Source: Rheinheimera pleomorphica (GTDB lineage: Bacteria; Pseudomonadota; Gammaproteobacteria; Enterobacterales; Alteromonadaceae). Taken from it: a DNA stretch of 64,000 nt. The stretch lies in the NCBI RefSeq assembly GCF_011634895.1, contig NZ_SIRR01000012.1, positions 124,001 through 188,000 of the forward strand, read 5' to 3'. Within the stretch, counting starts at the first letter, position 1, and each line of letters starts with the position of its first letter. The notes beneath the pieces are model-generated. The model was not told where the DNA came from. It made no database searches and was given only the letters and a program-made list of their open reading frames with translations. Shown in pieces: positions 53,178-61,279 of the stretch. The position numbers were made by a program, and so were the translations under genes.

Positions 53178-54017
53178 ATGAGTTCACCGTATACACCGCC
53201 TAAAGTCTGGACCTGGGATGCTGCCAATGGCGGGCAGTTTGCCAGCATTAATAGGCCAATATCGGGCGCTACGCACGAAAAGCCCCTGCCCAAAGGCAAA
53301 CAACCGTTACAACTTTATTCCCTGGCAACGCCTAACGGTGTAAAAGTGACGATTATGCTTGAGGAGTTACTGGAGCTTGGCAAAACCAATGCCGAGTACG
53401 ATGCCTGGCTTATCAGTATCAAAGATGGCGACCAATTTGGTAGTGGTTTTGTAGAGATTAACCCCAATTCCAAAATTCCCGCGCTGCTGGATACGACCAA
53501 CGGCAGCCGGGTGTTTGAGTCGGGCGCTATCTTGCTGTACCTGGCCGAGAAGTTCGGTGCTTTTTTACCCACCGAACCGGCTAAGCGCACCGAAACGTTA
53601 AACTGGCTGTTCTGGCAAATGGGTAGCGCGCCCTTTGTTGGCGGCGGCTTTGGTCATTTTTATGCCTATGCACCAGAAAAATACGAATACCCTATTAATC
53701 GCTATGCAATGGAAACCAAGCGCCAACTGGACGTGTTAGATAAACAACTGGCTAAAAACGCCTTTGTTGCCGGCGATGAATACAGCATTGCTGATATGGC
53801 GATCTGGCCCTGGTATGGTGGCCTGGTGCTGGGCCGCTTGTACGATGCAGCAGAGTTTCTTGATGTTGCCAATTATACGCATGTACTGCGCTGGGCAAAA
53901 CAGCTTGACCAACGCCCGGCGGTGCAACGCGGCTACAGCGTAAACCGTAATTGGGGTGATGGCCCGCAATTACCAGAACGCCATAGCAGTGGCGATTTTG
54001 CCAAAGTCACTGATTAA
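53178..54017 (+). CDS. yghU: Glutathione S-transferase, YghU type
   Basis: 279 aa (E. coli YghU 288). Begins PPKVWTWDAANGGQFASINRPISG, the family-specific N-terminal extension. The thioredoxin-like domain (LQLYSLATPNGVKVTIMLEEL near 43, PNSKIPALLD near 95, ESGAILLYLAEKFG near 115) and the helical domain (GDEYSIADMAIWPWYGG near 200) are complete. YghU-type enzymes have disulfide-bond reductase activity toward small disulfides. Stand-alone gene with AGGAG before the ATG. Confidence 0.93.
   Translation: MSSPYTPPKVWTWDAANGGQFASINRPISGATHEKPLPKGKQPLQLYSLATPNGVKVTIMLEELLELGKTNAEYDAWLISIKDGDQFGSGFVEINPNSKIPALLDTTNGSRVFESGAILLYLAEKFGAFLPTEPAKRTETLNWLFWQMGSAPFVGGGFGHFYAYAPEKYEYPINRYAMETKRQLDVLDKQLAKNAFVAGDEYSIADMAIWPWYGGLVLGRLYDAAEFLDVANYTHVLRWAKQLDQRPAVQRGYSVNRNWGDGPQLPERHSSGDFAKVTD
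53284..53291 (-). other. KOPS-like octamer on the minus strand
   Basis: CCCTGCCC on the plus strand, so GGGCAGGG reads on the minus strand and points left towards dif. Confidence 0.5.
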
Positions 54018-54048
54018 CGAAACACTAAACAATATCCCAAAGGATGCC

Positions 54049-55377
54049 CTATGTATTCACGGCTGCCGCTGTTAAATAGGGCTTTAACAACGCGCGCACA
54101 TTTACCCGCGCTTGTAGCCGGGCGGCCAGCAAATATAAACCGGCAATTTTACGGTGTAAAAACAGTGCGTCGGCCGGTGGTGTGTGCCAATAGTTTTGTT
54201 GCATACTGAGCTTAGTGCCGGCATCACGCAGCCGGCTGGCTAAATCGGTTTGGCCAAAGTCAAACTCGCCCCTGTGCTGAAACGGCTCGCATGCCAGTTG
54301 CACCAGTGCTAACACAGCCTGCTTTTGCGCCGGTAAAATGTGCTGGCTGAAAAAACCGATATCGGTCAGCGCTTGCTCCTGTGCCTCGCTGTCTTGCTGG
54401 ATAGCCGCAGTAAACAGGTTTCGATATGCGTTACTTATTTTGATCGGATAATCGCGGCAGGCGCCAAAATCCAGCAGTACCAGCTGCGCAGTGTCTTTGT
54501 TGTACAGGTAGTTAGCAAAATTAGGATCGGTTTGCACCAGCTTGAAATCAAACAGCTCGCGAAACAACAAGGTAAAGAGCTGCTGCATCACTCTGTCGCG
54601 TACCGGTTGCGGCTCATGTTGTAACGACTCGATGGGCACACCGTCAACATAAGTCATCGTCAATAAGTTAGTACTACTAAGCTCAGGCAAGGCCTGTGGC
54701 AATACATAGCGGTTATCGCTGGCCAGTAATTGCTGATAACGCTGCAAAAAGCCTGCTTCACGGGTGTAATCGGCTTCTTGCTTTAGCTGTTGTTTAGCCT
54801 CTTGTAACAGGCCTTGATAATCTACCGAGGCCGGTAGCAAACCACTGACGCGTAGCAAGGTCGCTACGTTATCGACGTCACCGTCGATACTGTTTTTAAC
54901 GCCAGGATACTGAATTTTCACCGCCAGTTTGCGCCCGTCATCGTGATGAGCCAGGTGTACCTGGCCGATAGAGGCTGCGGCCAGCGGTACAAACTGAAAA
55001 TCGCTGAAATGGGTAAGCCAGTTTTCGCCCAGTTCTGTGCGCAAAACCTGAGTTAATTGCTTTGGTGGCATGGGGTTAGCATTAGCACGCAGCTTAGATA
55101 GGATCTCAGCGAGCTCAGGTGGTAGTAAATCTCCGGCATCCATCGACAACAACTGGCCCACTTTCATTGCTGCACCGCGTAAATGCGCCAGTTTATCTGC
55201 CACCCGACGCAGGTTGTCGGTGGTTAACAACATGCTGGCTTTATTGGGTTTCTCACCTTTGGCTAACTGGCGGGCCCCCTCGGCGAGCATGCCGCCGGCA
55301 ACACGGCCGGCTAATGAGGCTAAACTGCCCAAACGTGACAACCGGTTTACCGGCACTTTTGAATGCGATGATGACAT
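54049..55377 (-). CDS. ABC1/UbiB-family atypical kinase
   Basis: 442 aa. All family marks are visible: the KxGQ motif in GAAMKVGQLLS near residue 70, the A-rich nucleotide loop AAASIGQVH near 132, the lysine VKIQYPG near 152, the catalytic-loop equivalent TDPNFANYLY near 288 and the DFG motif LLDFGACR near 305. Related proteins support coenzyme Q synthesis or membrane-lipid functions by ATPase activity. It is shorter than E. coli UbiB (546 aa) and lacks its C-terminal membrane anchors, so it is a soluble paralogue rather than UbiB itself. Stand-alone. Confidence 0.87.
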   Translation of the reverse strand: MSSSHSKVPVNRLSRLGSLASLAGRVAGGMLAEGARQLAKGEKPNKASMLLTTDNLRRVADKLAHLRGAAMKVGQLLSMDAGDLLPPELAEILSKLRANANPMPPKQLTQVLRTELGENWLTHFSDFQFVPLAAASIGQVHLAHHDDGRKLAVKIQYPGVKNSIDGDVDNVATLLRVSGLLPASVDYQGLLQEAKQQLKQEADYTREAGFLQRYQQLLASDNRYVLPQALPELSSTNLLTMTYVDGVPIESLQHEPQPVRDRVMQQLFTLLFRELFDFKLVQTDPNFANYLYNKDTAQLVLLDFGACRDYPIKISNAYRNLFTAAIQQDSEAQEQALTDIGFFSQHILPAQKQAVLALVQLACEPFQHRGEFDFGQTDLASRLRDAGTKLSMQQNYWHTPPADALFLHRKIAGLYLLAARLQARVNVRALLKPYLTAAAVNT

Positions 55378-55480
55378 AAGACTCCACTGCCAGGCATAAA
55401 ACCGAAATAGCTGTTTCTGCTATTACGCTGATTTCAGGGTTATGGCTCAGTCGCGCACTATGGTGGCGGCTCAGGTACTA

Positions 55481-56887
55481 TTACTGGTCACGAACTATGG
55501 CAATGCGCCCGGCTTTGGCAAAGTTTGGCCACAGCCGTGGCTTAGGTGCTAACACAAACAGATCGCCGTTTTTGCCGGTTAGTTGCTGGCTAACGCCGGC
55601 GGCTTTGGCCACTTCGCCGTTGGCGGCCATATGCTCTGCTTCACCGTGCACCGGCACAGCCAGTTGGGGTTTAACCCAGCGATAGAGTAAATCCAGCTCG
55701 CCCCGACACGGGTGGCCAGACACATGGATTGGCAGCTCAGTGTCGTGTTTTTGCAGCGTGTCGATGTTGCGGGCACGAAATTTATCCACCAGGCGGCTAA
55801 TCAGCATTTCATTGCCAGGAATAATGATGGCGCTGAAAATGACGAGGTCTCCGCTTTGCAGTGATAACTGCGGGTGTCTGTCGTCGGCAAGCTTATTTAG
55901 CGCTGCGCGGGGTTCGCCCTGACAGCCGGTGGCCAGCACCAGCACTTCTTCTTTGGGCAAATAGCCTATGTGTTCGGCGTCTACCAGCGTTAGCTCAGCC
56001 GGCCAATGACCGGTTGCGCGCGCGGCACCGACCATATTGTGCAAGGCGCGGCCCATCAACGCCAGATAACGGCCGGTTTTAGCGGCAATCCGGGCCAGCG
56101 ATATTAACCGGCCAACATTAGAGCTAAAGCTGGTGACCACGACCCGCCCTGTCGCTTGCGCTATCACCTGCTGCAGTGCCTTGGCGCAATCTGACTCTGA
56201 GATGGAAAAACCGTCGCGCAGCGCATTGGTAGAATCACATACCATGGCGGTAATATTTTGCTGCCCCAAGCGTTTAAACGGCGCCGCTTTAAAAGCGCGG
56301 CCGGTAATGGGATTGGCATCCATTTTCCAATCAGCAGTATGAAAAATACTACCGGCCAGCGTTTTAATTACCAGCGCCTGGGGTTCCGGGATCGAATGGG
56401 TAATCGCCTGAAAGTGCACGGCAAAAGGGCCAATATTCGCCGTGGCGCCCGAGGCAATTTCAATAATCGGTATCTGCTGCGCTAAGTCCGTGCCTGCCAG
56501 TTTGCGTCTGAGTACTTCAGCAGTAAAAGGCGTGGTGTACACCGGGCATTGAAACCGCGGCCACAAAGCTGGCAAAGCACCGATATGATCTTCATGCGCA
56601 TGCGTAATCACGATGCCACAAAGTAAATCACGACGGGCACTGATAAAAGCGGGATCGGCGGCCAGTACCTCAGCTGAGGCTAAAGTACTGTCGGGCTGAT
56701 AGTCTGGCGATAGCGGATTATTAAAGGTAACACCACAGTCCACCATCAACCAACGGCCGGCATGACCATATAAATTCAGGTTCATACCAATTTCGCCACA
56801 GCCACCGAGCGGCAAAAACCATAAGTCTTTTGCGCTGGGATCTTTGGTTGCGACAGCGTTAGCCGATACTGTCTTGGTGCTGTTAAT
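55481..56887 (-). CDS. RNase J-like metallo-beta-lactamase/beta-CASP hydrolase, probable ATT start
   Basis: Read from an ATT at 56887 it has 468 aa. The usual start codons in this frame begin only at a TTG (56815), which lacks an SD and would cut off the conserved DLWFLPLGGCGEIGMN start. GGAGG lies 5 nt before the ATT. The MBL core shows GGCGEIGMNL, ITHAHEDHIGALP (metal ligands), HTADWKMD and CDSTNALRDG; beta-CASP motifs continue with VVTSFSSNVGR, SGHPCRGEL and VPVHGEAEH. The family includes 5'-3' exoribonucleases and endonucleases. It follows the RND genes by 17 nt and is probably in their operon. Confidence 0.82.
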   Translation of the reverse strand: MNSTKTVSANAVATKDPSAKDLWFLPLGGCGEIGMNLNLYGHAGRWLMVDCGVTFNNPLSPDYQPDSTLASAEVLAADPAFISARRDLLCGIVITHAHEDHIGALPALWPRFQCPVYTTPFTAEVLRRKLAGTDLAQQIPIIEIASGATANIGPFAVHFQAITHSIPEPQALVIKTLAGSIFHTADWKMDANPITGRAFKAAPFKRLGQQNITAMVCDSTNALRDGFSISESDCAKALQQVIAQATGRVVVTSFSSNVGRLISLARIAAKTGRYLALMGRALHNMVGAARATGHWPAELTLVDAEHIGYLPKEEVLVLATGCQGEPRAALNKLADDRHPQLSLQSGDLVIFSAIIIPGNEMLISRLVDKFRARNIDTLQKHDTELPIHVSGHPCRGELDLLYRWVKPQLAVPVHGEAEHMAANGEVAKAAGVSQQLTGKNGDLFVLAPKPRLWPNFAKAGRIAIVRDQ

Positions 56888-56904
56888 AACCGCCTCCGTT
56901 TAAG

Positions 56905-59900
56905 TTAGTCTAGCTGCTGTGCCTGTGCCAGCTCTGTTTCCAGCCGTTTACTCTCATCCGCTCTGGGTTTGGCAAAACGGGCCAACGCCAGATACAGCAC
57001 CGGTGTTAAATACAGGGTAAAAATTACGGCGATGCCCAGGCCACCAAATACCACCCAGCCTATGGCGTTGCGCGCTTCGGCGCCGGCACCGCTGGATAAA
57101 ATCAGCGGCAGCGCGCCCAGTAAGGTAGATAACAATGTCATCGCAATAGGCCGTAAGCGGATAGCCGCGGCTTGCTCTACCGCTTTTCGCACTTCATAGC
57201 CCTGATCGCGCAGCTGATCGGCAAACTCGACCAGTAAGATAGCATTCTTCGCCAGCAAACCAATCAGCATCACCAGGCCTATCTGCGAATAGATATTGAT
57301 GGATGTGCCGGTTAAAAACAGCGCAAAAATTGCCGCAGCAATACCAAAAGGTACCGTGGTCATGACCACTACCGCGCTATTAACACTTTCAAATTGCGCC
57401 GCTAATACTAACAGTACAATGACAAACGCCAGCACATAAGTCAGGGTAACTTCTCGGGCAGTTTCCTCGAAGGTTAACGCTTCACCGAGGAAAATCAGGC
57501 CAATATCGCTGGGTAGATGTTGCTCAGCCAGGCTGCGCAGCTGCTCGACCGCCTGCTGCAGTGACAAGCCTGGCGGTAGTTCCATATCCAGCTCTATTGC
57601 GCGGCGCTGTGCCTGGCGTTCTAACTCGGCAGCAACACCTTCTTCTGAAATGGTCGCCAGGCTGGATAACGGCACTAAAGCACCTGAACTGGAGCCGACA
57701 TAGAGATTTGCCAGATCGCCCGGATCCTGGATACGCTGGCTTTGTGCTTGCAGAATAATCGGTATTGCCTGATCGCCAACGTTAAGATCGGCCAAATCGT
57801 CGCCATTAATTGCAACCCGCAAGGTGGTGGCGATATCAGACAGCGGCACACCGAGCTCCTGCGCACGGCGCCGGTCAATGTTCACTCTTAACTGCGGCTG
57901 GGTTGGCTGATAGGAAATACGCGGCGTGCCTAGCTCAGGCAATTTCTGCTGCACGACTTTGGCAAACGCCTGGGCAGCGGCAAAAATCTCATCATAACTG
58001 GAGCCGGTTAACGCCAGCTCCAGCCCGCCGCCCTGCCCGCGCAGGTTTAAACTGTTAGAGCCAAAAGCCCGCGCCGGGGCACCGGGAATAGCCGCCAGCG
58101 GGCCACGAATTTCGTCGATGATTTCCTGCTGTGAACGCGAGCGCTCGTCCCAGTGCTTTAGCGGTACCGTAATAAAGGCCAGATTCGGGTCCCACTGGCC
58201 GACGACGGTATAAATGGAGTCGATATCACCGCCATTGACATAAGGCAGTAAGATATCTTCCATTTTATCGGCCTGGCGGTCCATAAAGTTTAAGCCTACG
58301 CCATCCGGGCCGCGGGCGAAAATACGCACACTGCCACGATCTTCAGTTGGCATCAGCTCACTGGCCAGCTGACTGTACAAACTCAAGGCAGCAACGGCGG
58401 CGGCGACACTGGCAAGAAAAATCCACCAGGCTTTATCCAGTGAAAAATGCAGGCTGCGCTGATACACACTCACCAAGCGCGCGCCCAAAGCTGACAGTGC
58501 ATTGGTGCTATTGGCCTTTAACGGTAAGCGCGCCGTAAGCGCCGGCACTAATGATAAGGCGACAAAGGACGAAATGATCACGGACACCGCCAGTACCCCG
58601 CCAAACTCGCGGAACAAACGGCCGGCAGTAGAGGGCAAAAAGGCAATCGGTACAAACACCGCCACCAGTACCGCCGTAGTGGCGATAACCGCAAAAAATA
58701 CTTCCCTCGTGCCCAGCACCGCAGCAGCCCTTGCCCCTAAGCCCATAGCGCGGCGGCGCTGAATATTCTCAGTCACGACAATGGCATCGTCGACAATCAG
58801 GCCGGTAGCCAGTACCAGTGCTAACAGGGTTAAAATATTGATGGAAAAGCCCATTAACCAGATGGCGGCCAGTGCACCGATAAGTGATACCGGAATAGAC
58901 AAGGCGGGTACGATAGTGGCGCGCCCCGAGCCGATAAACAGCCACAAGGTGGCGACCACCAGCACGACGGTCAGCAGTAACGAGGTAAACACCTCCTGTA
59001 CTGAGCTTCTGATAAATTCGGCATCATCGGCGGTAACCTGGATCTCGAGATCGGGAAAGCGGCTTTGCAGCTGCTTAACCAAGGCTAATACTTCGTCGGA
59101 TATTTCAATGGTGTTAGAGCGGGCCTGACGGATAACACCTAAGCCGATTACCGGCTTACCATCCAGCCGCACTAAACTTTGCGCGTCAGCCGGGCCAAAA
59201 TACACGGTGGCGACATCACCAATGCGGGTATTGCCACTGATAATAATGTCTTCCACCTGAGCGGCGGTGACTGAGGTGGCGTCGGCCCGCACTATCAGCT
59301 GCTGATCGGTTGATTTCATACTGCCGGCCGGCACATCAAAAGGCGCCTGACGCAGTGCTGCCGCGACATCTGTCACGGCCAGGTTAAAGCTGGTAAGCCT
59401 AAGCGGGTCCAGCAGTACGCGCAGTACCCGTTCACGATCGCCATTTAGCCGCACATCGGCCACGCCCGGTACGCTTAAAAATAACGGCGCTAAATCAGTT
59501 TCGACCCGTTCGGTCAGGCTTTCTAAATCTAAGCTGGCGCTGGACACGGCCAGACTAACGACAGATTCGGCGTCGTTATCGGCTTTAATAATCGATAAAC
59601 GTTCAACCGCGTCGGGCAACTCACGCTGAACACGGCTTACCGCTTCGCGGGTTTCGTTAGCGGCATCATCCAGGTTGGTACCCGGGCGAAATTCAACCCG
59701 CACGCGCGAGCTGCCCTCTTCGCTTGAGGCATTAATTGATTTAACGCCACTTACCCTTGCCACTGCGCCTTCCAGTTTACTGGTGACTTCTGTATCGACC
59801 GTCTCCGGCGAACCACCGGGATAAGCGGCAGTAACTGAAACGATGGGCCGGTCGACATCAGGCAGTTCGCGCACTTCAATCGCGTTTAGCGCGGCAAAAC

Positions 59901-59994
59901 CGGCGATGATAATCAGCAGGTTAAGTACAACTATCAGCACCGGGCGGCGAATAGATAAAGAAGGTAAGTCGTTTAACGGATTTTGAAGCTTCAT
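56905..59994 (-). CDS. RND multidrug efflux permease (HAE1 type)
   Basis: 1029 aa, standard length. The first membrane helix (RRPVLIVVLNLLIIIAGFAAL) is followed by the porter domain (AAYPGGSPETVDTEVT, DAANETREAVSRVQRELP) and the proton-relay helices with LATGLIVDDAIVVTENIQRR near 400 (Asp pair). The second half repeats the fold (LIGLLAKNAILLVEFADQ near 925). It works as a trimer with the periplasmic adaptor encoded directly upstream; no outer-membrane channel gene is in the window, so it probably uses a shared TolC. Overlaps the adaptor gene by 4 nt. Confidence 0.93.
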   Translation of the reverse strand: MKLQNPLNDLPSLSIRRPVLIVVLNLLIIIAGFAALNAIEVRELPDVDRPIVSVTAAYPGGSPETVDTEVTSKLEGAVARVSGVKSINASSEEGSSRVRVEFRPGTNLDDAANETREAVSRVQRELPDAVERLSIIKADNDAESVVSLAVSSASLDLESLTERVETDLAPLFLSVPGVADVRLNGDRERVLRVLLDPLRLTSFNLAVTDVAAALRQAPFDVPAGSMKSTDQQLIVRADATSVTAAQVEDIIISGNTRIGDVATVYFGPADAQSLVRLDGKPVIGLGVIRQARSNTIEISDEVLALVKQLQSRFPDLEIQVTADDAEFIRSSVQEVFTSLLLTVVLVVATLWLFIGSGRATIVPALSIPVSLIGALAAIWLMGFSINILTLLALVLATGLIVDDAIVVTENIQRRRAMGLGARAAAVLGTREVFFAVIATTAVLVAVFVPIAFLPSTAGRLFREFGGVLAVSVIISSFVALSLVPALTARLPLKANSTNALSALGARLVSVYQRSLHFSLDKAWWIFLASVAAAVAALSLYSQLASELMPTEDRGSVRIFARGPDGVGLNFMDRQADKMEDILLPYVNGGDIDSIYTVVGQWDPNLAFITVPLKHWDERSRSQQEIIDEIRGPLAAIPGAPARAFGSNSLNLRGQGGGLELALTGSSYDEIFAAAQAFAKVVQQKLPELGTPRISYQPTQPQLRVNIDRRRAQELGVPLSDIATTLRVAINGDDLADLNVGDQAIPIILQAQSQRIQDPGDLANLYVGSSSGALVPLSSLATISEEGVAAELERQAQRRAIELDMELPPGLSLQQAVEQLRSLAEQHLPSDIGLIFLGEALTFEETAREVTLTYVLAFVIVLLVLAAQFESVNSAVVVMTTVPFGIAAAIFALFLTGTSINIYSQIGLVMLIGLLAKNAILLVEFADQLRDQGYEVRKAVEQAAAIRLRPIAMTLLSTLLGALPLILSSGAGAEARNAIGWVVFGGLGIAVIFTLYLTPVLYLALARFAKPRADESKRLETELAQAQQLD
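58031..58038 (-). other. KOPS-like octamer on the minus strand
   Basis: CCCTGCCC on the plus strand; reads GGGCAGGG on the minus strand and points left towards dif. Confidence 0.5.
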
Positions 59995-61052
59995 TGTGCA
60001 GCAACCTCTGTTTGGCTAGCGCTTTGGTTAACCGCCCGCACAAGCTGGCCTTCGCGTAGCGTCTGTACACCCTCAACTATCAGTTGGTCCGTTGCGGTTA
60101 ACTTGCCTGCTACCAATAAACGCCCGCTTAAACGCTGCTTAATTTGCACATCTACCCGCTTGGCTTTGCCGTCTTCAGCCAGCCAAACATAAGCGCTGGT
60201 GGCGCCCCACAGCAGTGCCGCTTCGGGTACTACCGCATAAGACTCACCTGCCAGCTGTAATTGGACACGAAAGCTCATGCCGGGCCGAAAGCTGTCGCTA
60301 CGGTTATCCAGCAGCGCCCGCACCCGGATACTGCGGTTGCTGCTGTCAATGCGCGAGTCCACTTCGGCAATTTCGGCGCTAATGCTAGTGCCCTGTGCTT
60401 GCCACGGCGACAATTGAACACTGGCATTGCCTTGTACAATCGGTAGAGCATCTTCCGGCGCGTTAAAGTTAATCAACAGCTGTGAACGATCATCTATAGT
60501 GGTAATTGCCGTTTGCAGGTTAATACGGTCGCCCGGCTCAACATCCGTTAAGCCGACTACACCACTAAAAGGCGCCCGCACGACTCTGTCTTCCAACTCA
60601 GTTTGAGCCTCTGTCAACTGCACTTGCAGTAAATCGCGGGCGGTAATGGCATCGTCCAGGACGCTTTGTGCAATAGCACCCCGTTCACGGCTTTCCTGCA
60701 GCCGGGCCACTGTTCGCTGTGCATCGCGCAGCTGAATGGTAGCGCGCTCAACGGCTACGCGCTGACGGCGGGAGTCGAGCTCAACGAGAACCTGGCCCTT
60801 TTCTACCCGCTGCCCTGGCGCAAAGTTAACCGCTGTAACCTTGTCGGCTACCGCAGGGTATAACACCACAGAGCGAATTGCCTCGGCACTGCCAACGGCT
60901 TCCACCCGGCTGCTTTGCTGTTCAAAGGTTACGGCCTGAGTGATCACCTGCGCGGCGCGGCCACCTCCTGTCATCTGAGCCTGTGCTGCAGGCAGCATAA
61001 GCAATGCCCATAGACAGAGGAATTGGCATAACGGCCGACGTGTCAACTTCAT
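59991..61052 (-). CDS. RND efflux periplasmic adaptor (membrane fusion protein)
   Basis: 353 aa. Signal peptide ending near AQA (residue 26), then the adaptor order: a first barrel/lipoyl half (VVLYPAVADKVTAVNFAPGQRVEKGQVLVELD near 60-95), a short helical hairpin (RQRVAVERATIQLRDAQRTVARLQESRERGAIAQS), the second lipoyl half (DRVVRAPFSGVVGLTDVEPGDRI near 155) and a beta-barrel domain (SSNRSIRVRALLDN). It links the inner-membrane pump to an outer-membrane channel. Its promoter region contains paired repeats. Confidence 0.92.
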   Translation of the reverse strand: MKLTRRPLCQFLCLWALLMLPAAQAQMTGGGRAAQVITQAVTFEQQSSRVEAVGSAEAIRSVVLYPAVADKVTAVNFAPGQRVEKGQVLVELDSRRQRVAVERATIQLRDAQRTVARLQESRERGAIAQSVLDDAITARDLLQVQLTEAQTELEDRVVRAPFSGVVGLTDVEPGDRINLQTAITTIDDRSQLLINFNAPEDALPIVQGNASVQLSPWQAQGTSISAEIAEVDSRIDSSNRSIRVRALLDNRSDSFRPGMSFRVQLQLAGESYAVVPEAALLWGATSAYVWLAEDGKAKRVDVQIKQRLSGRLLVAGKLTATDQLIVEGVQTLREGQLVRAVNQSASQTEVAAQ

Positions 61053-61090
61053 GTTTTATCCTTTAATTCAATATGATGCAAAGCAGCGTC

Positions 61091-61182
61091 TACTATACGA
61101 ATTCAGGTCAGACACCATCAAGGCTCTTTACGGTGTCTTTACCAAACGCTGGTTGAATGGCTGCTTACTATACGGAAATCAG
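61091..61182 (-). promoter_or_regulatory. Paired repeats upstream of the RND operon
   Basis: TACTATACG-AATTCAG (61091-61106) and TACTATACGGAAATCAG (61166-61182) are direct repeats 75 bp apart. On the minus strand each carries a TATAGT -10-like element. Between them AGACACC (61110-61116) and GGTGTCT (61132-61138) form an inverted repeat. They may be tandem promoters with an operator. Confidence 0.4.
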
Positions 61183-61193
61183 TAAGACATGAT

Positions 61194-61228
61194 CAAAAAA
61201 GGCTGCTCATACGCGATGAACAGCCTTT
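61194..61228 (-). terminator. Terminator of the DUF885 gene
   Basis: Minus strand: a 13-bp stem with one wobble pair (AAAGGCTGTTCAT with ATGAGCAGCCTTT), CGCGT loop, then T-run. Confidence 0.85.
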
Positions 61229-61279
61229 AATTACCGCTAAAACGCTACTGCGTTTTAGGTTTTACCAAAGCGGGTCGGT

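Noticed and set aside
54049-55377. Assignment as ubiB proper
   Set aside because: Too short, without the C-terminal membrane helices and not beside ubiE/ubiJ; left as an ABC1 family paralogue.
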